Below, piece after piece: positions 56,816 through 64,000 of a stretch of 64,000 bases of DNA; within the stretch, counting starts at the first letter, position 1, and each line of letters starts with the position of its first letter. The notes under the pieces are model-generated. The model was not told where the DNA came from, ran no database searches, and saw nothing but the letters and a program-made list of their open reading frames with translations. This DNA comes from Prionace glauca. Lineage: Eukaryota > Chordata > Chondrichthyes > Carcharhiniformes > Carcharhinidae. The position numbers and the translations under genes are program-made. The stretch lies in the NCBI GenBank assembly GCA_037974335.1, contig CM075760.1:16851059-16915058 (forward strand), written 5' to 3'.

Positions 56816-57419
56816 ACACCTTTAAAAGGCGTTCACAAATTCCTTGTTACTTTCGATGAAAAAGGTATTTAACAGCTTTATACTTATTCAGACAAATGCT
56901 GCCAAGCATATTTTCAGCTTCTCTGGAGAAAGTAATATTCGGAAATTGCTAATGAACAGCAACCGACTATTTTAAGTTTTTTTCGGAAAACAAAACCTTC
57001 AATAAGATTAGGATATTAAATAAATGCTAACCTCAAATACATTTTGGACAAAATTAAACATGTCTTTGTGAATTTACACAATTTTGTCATTTTTTTCCAT
57101 AAAAATCAGCATTTCTGATTTTGGAGAAAGCATTTCAAGCTGAAGTCAGAGCAAAGATAATATGACTGTAATATCGAGATTCTGATAATATTCAGCACCA
57201 AACTGAAATCATACAGACTTCCCTCACTCTAGCATGTTTCAGATGGTGATTAACTATGTTAGTCTGCACCTAAACCTATTAAATTGTCTTGTAGACTGGA
57301 TGACTTGCTGATATGTGCAGGTGTCAAAATAGGAAAGTTTCTTTCCTGGCAATGCATCAAACAATTTATCATTTTTTATTTGACACAAAGCATTTGAGGC
57401 CGAGGCCAGAGCGAAGATA
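56816..57419. repeat. spacer with a diverged 260-base tandem duplication
   Basis: 57120-57190 and 57385-57455 are alike (AAAGCATTTnAAGCnGAnGnCAGAGC, TAnCATCGAGATTCnGATAATnTTCAG). The second copy runs into a CR1-like fragment. No gene. Confidence 0.6.
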
Positions 57420-57765
57420 CTATGGGTGTAACATCGAGATTCAGATAATGTTCAGGAACAAAATGGCCCGGCCGATGAAGGTATGCTTTCAGGTGCAAGG
57501 GGCAAGGTTTAAAGGAGATGGACATGATAGATTTTTTCCACTGAGAGTAGGGGGTTCCTGGAACTCGCTGCCGGGGAGAGATAGTAGAAGCGGATGCAGT
57601 TGTGACTTTTAAGTCACTTAACAAATACATAAATAGGATGGGAATAGAGGGATATGGTCCCGGAAGGATAGGGGGTTTTAGATGAGTCGGGCAGCATGGT
57701 CAGTGGAGGTTTGAAGGGCCGAAGGGCATGTCCCTGTGCTGTAACTTTCTCTGTTCTTTGTACTG
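57420..57765 (+). mobile_element. CR1-like LINE 3' end
   Basis: C-terminal reading FFPLRVGGSWNSLPGRDS, then GGGCCGAAGGGCATGTCCC and TTCTCTGTTCTTTGT. Short subfamily variant. Confidence 0.85.
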
Positions 57766-58149
57766 CCATTTTTCTTTACCCAAAACTGAGCCTCAGACTC
57801 TGTAGCTCTATATTTAACCACTCCATCTCTGATATCTTCTCCACTCACACAACCCTGTGAGATGTCTGTACTGATCTTATTGTGGCATCATGAGCGTTCC
57901 ACGTACAACATGACTTGTATCTATAAATTCTCATCTTGAACATTTCAATTGAAATTTCAGGGCGAGTAGAGCTTTTTGAGCAGAATGGTGCAGATTCCCA
58001 TCCTCTTTAATGTGAACAAGTTGTTTCTGATTTCCCTACAGAGGTTGTCTATTAAACAATCACTGAACACAGGGGGTGAATGTGAGAAGCTGAAGTTTCC
58101 AGTTGAAGAGGTTCCCGGTGTCTCTGAGCAGCTGAACTGGGGAAGCCTT

Positions 58150-58810
58150 TGGGCAGAGACTGCGCTGCTGCTATTTCCCTTCCTGACCACCGGGGGTCGC
58201 TGTAACACGTCAGGGCGCTGCTCCTCCCAGTGTCACCTCTTGCCCACTCCGGTCCGGCCGCTGCTCGTTGGCGGAACATCCGGGTCCTGAAAAGAGGCGG
58301 GGACAGCCGCCATGTTTCCGTGACGTCACCATCAGCCCCTCCCCCCCGTCGAGGAAAAAGCGACGGTTCAGAAATGTAGAAAGTGAGAGAAATTCCCACC
58401 CGGAAATCCCGCCCGGAGCGGAATTAAAATTAAATAAAATACATATTTTTATAAAGAGGCAGGTGGCGGAACCGCGCATGTGCTGTAGTATTTTCCCAGA
58501 GCGCACCGCGCGGGAGTGATTTAAAAACAGACGGAATAAAAAACAGAAACGATTTTCCCGAATGGAGAAGGAACCGAAAGTCTGACGGGTGAGGATGTGA
58601 ATAATAATCATCAAGATTCAAAATATTAAAAGATTAAAATGTAACTCCCTGGGCGCATGTGCGGGAGGTGAATTCCCCCAGAGTGCAGCGCGTGGGACGC
58701 CGTCTCCCCTGGCAACGCAAGATGGACGCCGGCCGTCTCCCCTGGCAACACAAGATGGCCGCCGGCCGTCTCCCCTGGCAACGCAAGATGGCCGCCGCCG
58801 GCGGTGAGTG
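58150..58810 (+). promoter_or_regulatory. CpG-rich promoter
   Basis: CpG density is far above the rest of the window. Motifs seen: GTGACGTCAC (CRE) at about 58319-58328, GCGCATGTGCG near 58653 and GCGCAGGCGCAGTG near 58818 (NRF1-like), and three copies of CTCCCCTGGCAACnCAAGATGGnCGCC, each joining an X-box-like (RFX) half with a YY1-like AAGATGG. No TATA at the expected place. This points to a housekeeping-type promoter, perhaps working both ways. Direction and target gene are inferred. Confidence 0.65.
58722..58803 (+). CDS. possible first coding exon with 33-base repeats
   Basis: From the ATG at 58722 an open frame reads MDAGRLPWQHKM, AAGRLPWQRKM, AAAG and meets GTGAGTG, a strong donor in phase 1, at 58804. 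Three ATGs (58722, 58755, 58788) are in frame because the tandem unit is 33 bases. Each ATG overlaps an AAGATGG motif of YY1 type, which often marks short-leader genes. I cannot identify the protein and see no following exon before the window ends; the next exon may lie beyond 64 kb. It may also be purely promoter sequence. Confidence 0.35.
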
Positions 58811-59037
58811 ATTGTGGCGCAGGCGCAGTGAGGTCTGCCTGCAGCCCATTGTCCAGATTGCCCCCCAGTGGATGTGGTGGGGATGGTGCAGCAGATGGAG
58901 CAACAATCCCAGTTTCAATGGGGGGAGAGAGGCTGCAATGCTGCTCCCTGTTGTTCACTCCTCTCCCCAGTCTCAGCATTGCAGAGTGTTTAAACAAGAG
59001 GGTGCATTGTCACAGCGGCACCGAGACCTGCAGTTTA

Positions 59038-59335
59038 AGTTTATTTATTAGTATCACTAACAAGTAGGCTTACATTAACACTGCAATTCCTGTGAATATT
59101 CCCGAGTCGCCACATTCCTGTTCAGAAACACTGATGGAGAATTTAGCATGGCCAATGCATCTAACCAGCACGTCTTTTGGACTGCTGGAGGAAAGCAGAG
59201 CATCTGGAGGAAACCCGTGCAGACATGGGGAGAATGTGCAAACTCTACACATACACTGACCCAAGCTGGGAATAGAATTTGGGGCCCTTGTGCTGTGAGG
59301 CAGCAATGCTAACCACCGTGCCACTGTGTTGCAAC
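59038..59335 (-). mobile_element. tRNA-derived SINE, minus strand
   Basis: Reversed body (GGAGGAAAGCAGAGCATCTGGAGGAAACC, GGGGAGAATGTGCAAACTC), then reversed tRNA-like head (GCTAACCACCGTGCCACTGTG). The 5' tail part reads TTTATTTATTAGTATCACTAACAAGTAGGC, typical of a LINE- or SINE-derived end. Confidence 0.85.
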
Positions 59336-59349
59336 ACTCTCCCCCAGTT

Positions 59350-60185
59350 ATCAAACTACCCCCCCCCCACAATTATAAACATAAAATCCCGACAGTGCAT
59401 CAAATCTATGTCAACAGAACATTTTACCCTATTCCCATAACCCCACATTACTCTCGAATCCCCCTAACCTTCACATCTTTGGACATTAAGGGAGAATTTA
59501 GCACGGTCAATCTGCATAGCCTGCCCATCTTTGAGACCCCACAGATATTCTCGTCACCCTATTATAGAAAGGATATTATTAAACTAGAAAGAGTGCAGAA
59601 AAGATTTATTAGGATGTTACTGGGACTTGATGGATTGAGTTATAAGGAGAAGCTGGATAGACTGTGACTTTTTTCACTGGAGCATAAGAGGCTGAGGGGT
59701 GATCTTATAGAGGTCTATAAAATAATGAGGGGCACAGATCAGCTCGATAGTCAATATCTTTTCCCAAAGTTAGGGGAGTCTAAAACTAGAGGGCCTACGT
59801 TTAAGATGGGAGGGGAAAGATACAAAAGTGTCCAGAGGAGATTTTTTTTCACACAGAGGGTGGTGAGTGTCTAGAACAAGCTGCCAGACATAGTCGTAGA
59901 GATGGGTACAATTTTGTCTTTTAAAATGCATTTAGACAGTTACATGGGTGTGATAGGGAGTGGGATATGGGCCAAATACAAGCAATTGGGATTAGCTTAG
60001 GGGTTTTTTAAAAGGGCAGCATGGAGCAGTTAGGCTGAAGGGCCTGTTTCCATGCTGTAAACCTCTATGATTCTATATGGGAGGAACATGAAAACCCCAC
60101 ACAGACAATGACCCGAGGCTGGAATTGAACATGGGTTCTTGGCACGAGGAGGCTGCAGTGCTAACCACTGTGATAATGTGCTGCC
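59350..60185 (-). mobile_element. tRNA-derived SINE split by a CR1-like insertion
   Basis: Left part 59375-59535 (ATTTAGCACGGTCAATC) and right part 60080-60185 (AACCCCACACAGACAATGACCCGAGG, GCTAACCACTGTG) join to one minus-strand SINE. The plus-strand CR1-like copy lies between. Confidence 0.8.
59540..60080 (+). mobile_element. CR1-like LINE 3' end inserted in a SINE
   Basis: LERVQKRFIRMLLGLDGLSYKEKLDRL, then frame-broken RLRGDLIEVYKIMRGTDQLD, and the tail GGCTGAAGGGCCTGTTTCCATGCTG and CTATGATTCTAT. Confidence 0.88.
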
Positions 60186-60379
60186 ACTCATTCAAGTGTA
60201 TTTGGCGGAGCACAGGACAGGTGGGGGGGGGTGATGATTTCTTGCTCACTTTGATGAGAGGAAGGCTGGAAATCAGTCAAAAAACAATCAGTTTCGCATC
60301 AACATTTTCCTTCATTCCTGCTCTTGTTACTAATTAAAAACCAGCTCACTCCTCCATTCTGCCCATCAATGGGGCTAAC

Positions 60380-60860
60380 AGAAAGCAGGGGAAAGGTTGT
60401 GGCACAGAAAGAGGCCATTCAGCCCATCACATCTTCACCAGCTTGGGAAATAAAGACTTGCCATTCATTCTAATCGCCGTTTCCAGCCATCCAGCTCCTA
60501 GCCCCCCTTACTACAGGTTCCAGCATTTCAGCTATAGATCTGTGTGCGATGCGAGTGAGCCAAGAGATTTCTGGCTGAACCATCAGTTTAGGCAGCGAAT
60601 TCCAGACACCCACCATCCCTTGAATGTGGACCCTTTTCCTAATGCCCCCTCTAATCCTTCCACCTATCCCTTTATATCTGTGCAGCCCCCACTAACCCCC
60701 CTCCCACCTCCCCCAAACCCACCCACCCACAATAAGTGACCTTTCTCTGCTCAGGGGAAACAGGCCTTTTCTATCCACCCTGTCTTGGCTCCCTCATAAT
60801 TTTGGACACCTCAGTTCAGTCCCCCACAGCCTCCTCTGCTCTGAGGAAAATAAACCTTGG
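60380..60860 (-). mobile_element. CR1-like LINE 3' region, diverged
   Basis: Reversed tail (GGCACAGAAAGAGGCCATTCAGCCCATC) and a post-RT region ending in CTCAGGGGAAACAGGCC and CCTCCTCTGCTCTGAGG. No open frame. Confidence 0.7.
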
Positions 60861-60862
60861 CA

Positions 60863-61210
60863 GGGGCGGCACGGTAGCACAGTGGTTAGCACTGCTGCTT
60901 CACAGCTCCAGGGTCCTGGGTTCGATTCCCGGCTCGGGTCACTGCCTGTGTGGAGTTTGCACATTCTCCTCGTGTCTGCGTGGGTTTCCTCCGGGTGCTC
61001 CGGTTTCCTCCCACAGTCCAAAGATGTGCGGGTTAGGTTCATTGGCTATGTTAAAATTGCCCCTTAGTGTCCTGGGATGTGTAGGTTAGAGGGATTAGCA
61101 GGTAAAAGTGTAGGGATATGGGGATAGGATCTGGGTGGGATTGTGTTCGGTGCAGACTCGATGGGCCGAAGGGCCTGTTTCTGCACTGTAGGGTTCTATG
61201 TAAAGTCTAT
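60863..61210 (+). mobile_element. full-length tRNA-derived SINE
   Basis: Head GGGGCGGCACGGTAGCACAGTGG with A box and B box (GGGTTCGATTCCCGG), body GTGTGGAGTTTGCACATTCTCC to TCCCACAGTCCAAAGATGTG, end CGATGGGCCGAAGGGCCTGTTTCTGC and ATTCTATG-like tail. From memory it resembles the elasmobranch HE1-type SINE. Best copy in the window. Confidence 0.9.
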
Positions 61211-61344
61211 GTAATCCAGTCTTTCCTCATCACTACAATTCCCCAGCCCTGGAACACTTTTGTAAATCCAAATGGTTATCCAATCCGACTAAACTGTCCA
61301 TTTAACATTGTCCCATTGCCAACTGTGAACAACCACCAGATACT

Positions 61345-61640
61345 GGCACCACTGTGGCACACTGGTTGGCACTGCTGCCTCAAAGGGACTTGGTTCAATT
61401 CTGGCCTCGTGTGACTGTGTGAAGTTTGCATGTTCTCCCCATGTCTGTATGGGTTTTCTCTGGGTGCTCCGGTTTCCTCCCACTGTTTAAAGATGTGCGG
61501 GAGAGGTTGATTGGTCATGCTTTAGTGACAGGGGAAGTTGCAGGGTAAATGTGAGGGTTACGGGGACAGGGCATGGATGGGATTGTGGTCAGTGCAGACT
61601 TGATGGACTGAATGGCCTCCCCTATACTGTAGGGATTTTA
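61345..61640 (+). mobile_element. tRNA-derived SINE
   Basis: Same family: CACTGTGGCACACTGGTTGGC, GTGTGAAGTTTGCATGTTCTCC, GGTGCTCCGGTTTCCTCCCAC, and ending GACTTGATGGACTGAATGGCC. Confidence 0.88.
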
Positions 61641-61874
61641 CACACAAATGAGAAACAGAGACTTTGCAAATGTTGGGGTACTTATTCAGAAAACAATGGG
61701 ATATTTGTTGACATGTTCAGGTAAATCTCAGTGATGGTCATTGTCCAGGTCTACATTAAAACAATGGTGCAGTCCAAGGTTAAAAGTCATTTACCCTGAA
61801 ATTGGACATTGCCACTGACTCCCAATATAACCGAGAGATGCAAACTCACACCACACCCTGATGTGACGAAGGGG

Positions 61875-62945
61875 ACCCCTCTCAGTTCTGACAATCTGGG
61901 CCTTGTATCAGTAATCTCTGCCCTAAACCCCTCTCAGTTACTACAATCTGGACCTTGTATCAGTAATCTCTGCAGAGGGACCTCGGGGTCCTTGTGCATG
62001 AGTCGCAAAAACCCAGCTTGCAGGTGCAGCAGGTGGTCAGGAAGGCGAATGGGATGCTGGCCTTCATAGCGAAGGGGATTGAATATAAAAGTACGGAGGT
62101 CTTGCTGCAGCTGTATAGGGCATTGGTGAGGCCGCAGCTGGAGTACTGTGTGCAGTTTTGGGCGCCGCACCTGCGCAAGGATGTTTTGGCCCTGGAGGGA
62201 GTGCAGAGGAGGTTTACTCGGCTGATACCGGAGTTGAGGGGATTGAGCTATGAGGAGAGGCTGAATAAACTAGGCTTGTACTCGTTAGACTTTAGAAGAA
62301 TGAGGGGAGATCTCATTGAGACGTATAAGATGATGAATGGGATGGATAGGATAGAGGTGGAGAGACTGTTCCCGCTCAAAAAAGACAGTAGGACTAGGGG
62401 GCACAGCCTCAAGATAAAGGGGGGGCGGTTTAGAACAGAGTTGAGGAGGAACTTCTTCACTCAAAGGGTGGTGAATCTCTGGAATTCTCTGCCCGTTGAA
62501 GTGGTGGAGGCTGCCTCGCTAAATATTTTTAAGAAACGGGTTGATGGGTTTTTGATAAGAGAAGGGATTAAGGGTTATGGGGAGAGGGCGGGAAGGTGGA
62601 GCTGAGTCACGACAGATCAGCCATGATCTTATTGAATGGCGGGGCAGGCTCGAAGGGCCAGATGGCCTACTCCTGCTCCTATTTCTTATGTTCTTATGTT
62701 CTTAAACCACTCTCAGTTATTACAATCTGGGCCGTGTATCACTAATCTCTGCCCTAAACCTCTCTCAGTTATTACAATCTGGGCCTTGTGTCAGTAATCT
62801 CTGCCCTAAACCTCTCTCAGTTATTACAATCTGGGCCTTGTATCAGTAATCTCTGCCCTAAACCTCTCTCAGTTATTACAATCTGGGTCTTGTATCAGTA
62901 ATCGCTGTCCTAAACCTCCCCCAGTTATTACGATCTAGACCTTAA
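61875..62945 (+). repeat. 52-base minisatellite, interrupted by a CR1-like element
   Basis: Units CTCTCAGTTATTACAATCTGGG + CCTTGTATCAGTAATCTCTGCCCTAAACC (52 bases). About two lie before 61976 and about five after 62705. Spacing checked at 62762 and 62814. Confidence 0.93.
61976..62705 (+). mobile_element. young CR1-like LINE 3' end
   Basis: The open frame at 61994-62605 covers the whole post-RT part of ORF2 (HESQKPSLQVQQVVRKANG to KKRVDGFLIREGIKGYGE), followed by GAAGGGCCAGATGGCCTACTCC and TTATGTTC repeats. No breaks in about 200 codons. 5'-truncated, as is usual. Confidence 0.95.
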
Positions 62946-63280
62946 ACAGAGGACACAGAGATTTAATATAATTGACCTCAGAGTTGAAGGGGGCGAAAGG
63001 AGATTTTCTTACACAATAGTATGATCTGGAATGCACAACCTTTCAGGTGCTAGAAGCAGGTTTAATCATAACTTTAAAAGGAAATTGGATGAATATTGAC
63101 AGAGTTATTGTGAATTGGATTAATGAAATACTTCACTCATCTTTGTGACATTTTGAATGGTTCCCCCGTAAGATTTTAATATTGAATCTTTTCCTTCACA
63201 ACGTGTCTGAAACAGAAGATTAAACCCTTGGGTTTGATGAGCTGTCAGATCTGTTTCCTATGTGTCTGTGTAACTTGAGA

Positions 63281-63465
63281 ACACAGTAAAAAGTCTGACA
63301 ACACCAGGTTTTAGTCCAATCGATTTATTTGATAATATTCTCACAAGCAAGCAAGCTTTCGAGAATATTATCAAATAAATCGGTTGGACTAAAACCTGGT
63401 GTTGTCAGACTTTTTACTGTGTTTACGCCAGTCCAACGCCGGCATACCCACATCATAACTTGAGA
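63281..63465. mobile_element. short fold-back element
   Basis: Arms of about 65 bases at 63281-63347 and 63358-63422 (ACACAGTAAAAAGTCTGAC and its complement), then TACGCCAGTCCAACGCCGGCAT. Same family as 22485-22782 with a shorter stem. Confidence 0.9.
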
Positions 63466-63609
63466 ACTGCAGATAACCATGAGAAGGAACTGATTATTTT
63501 CAGTTCCTCTAACAGATATACCTCAGATATCGGGAATCTCAGGAGATCCTGATGCCCTCATTATTCCCTCCCCAAATATAACAGCTCTCAGTCAGGCTGA
63601 GTCAGTCAC

Positions 63610-64000
63610 ATGTTATCGAGTTCTTTGAGAAGGTGACCAAAGAGGTGGATAGGGGTAAGGCAGTTGATGTGGTGTATATGGATTTTAGCAAGGCGTTTGA
63701 TAAGGTTCACCATGGTAGGCTTCTGCAGAAAATGCAGATGTATGGGATTGGGGGTGATCTAGGTAATTGGATCAGGAATTGGCTAGCAGATAGGAGTCAG
63801 AGAGTGGTGGTTGATGGGAAATATTCGTCATGGAGTTCGGTTACAAGTGGTGTGCCTCAGGGATCTGTTTTGGGGCCACTGCTGTTTGTAATTTTTATTA
63901 ATGATCTGGATGAGGGTATAGTTGGGTGGATTAGTAAGTTTGCTGATGACACCAAAGTCGGAGGTGTGGTAGATTGTGAGGAAGGGTGTCATAGTTTGCA
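63610..64000 (+). mobile_element. CR1-like LINE reverse transcriptase, open to window end
   Basis: Reads [54 protein letters not shown] and [14 protein letters not shown] with no break over about 130 codons. Both catalytic parts, DFSKAFD and FADD, are intact. It begins abruptly in the RT domain (5'-truncated) and continues past 64000. Confidence 0.95.

Overview
This is vertebrate genomic DNA, almost certainly from a shark. It holds a compact, unrearranged immunoglobulin heavy-chain cluster of the cartilaginous-fish type (one VH, two D, one JH and one IgM constant gene within about 19 kb). The rest is dense with CR1-like LINE fragments, tRNA-derived SINEs and tail motifs such as GGGCCGAAGGGCCTGTT that I associate with elasmobranch genomes. 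The species cannot be fixed from the sequence. No bacterial-style operon or CRISPR is present. Layout: 0-5.1 kb is nested CR1-like and other LINE debris. 5.1-8.3 kb is a decayed copy of the 5' flank and VH of an IgH cluster (a VH pseudogene without leader exon). 8.3-14.3 kb is repeats plus an inverted piece of the same flank. 14.3-16.5 kb is the paralogous flank of the intact cluster. 16.5-18.3 kb holds VH leader, VH, D1, D2 and JH with readable recombination signals. 18.3-28.75 kb is the J-to-C intron with a 1.3 kb tandem duplication, a perfect long hairpin, a long C-rich CTCACTCACCC tract and a G-rich GAGCTG-bearing tract. 28.75-35.8 kb holds Cmu1-Cmu4, the secretory tail, TM1, TM2 and polyadenylation signals. 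36-38.7 kb is repeats. 38.9-44.6 kb is a two-exon GPR139-like receptor gene with a reading-frame slip near TM7 and an intron full of repeats. 44.6-50.7 kb is LINEs, an LTR fossil and a minisatellite. 50.9-56.8 kb holds four readable tRNA genes and two tRNA relics. 58.1-58.85 kb is a CpG-rich promoter with a possible short first coding exon made of 33-base repeats. 58.9-64 kb is SINEs, CR1-like elements and a 52-base minisatellite, ending inside an uninterrupted CR1-like reverse transcriptase. How the IgH parts work together: RAG joining of V(23)-(12)D1(22)-(12)D2(12)-(23)J allows V-D1, V-D2, D1-D2 and D2-J joints but not V-J or D1-J. The joined VDJ is spliced in phase 1 to Cmu1-Cmu4. Ending in Cmu4 gives secreted IgM. 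Splicing from a donor inside Cmu4 to TM1-TM2 gives the membrane receptor. All coding exons of this cluster read open and splice in phase, so it looks functional.
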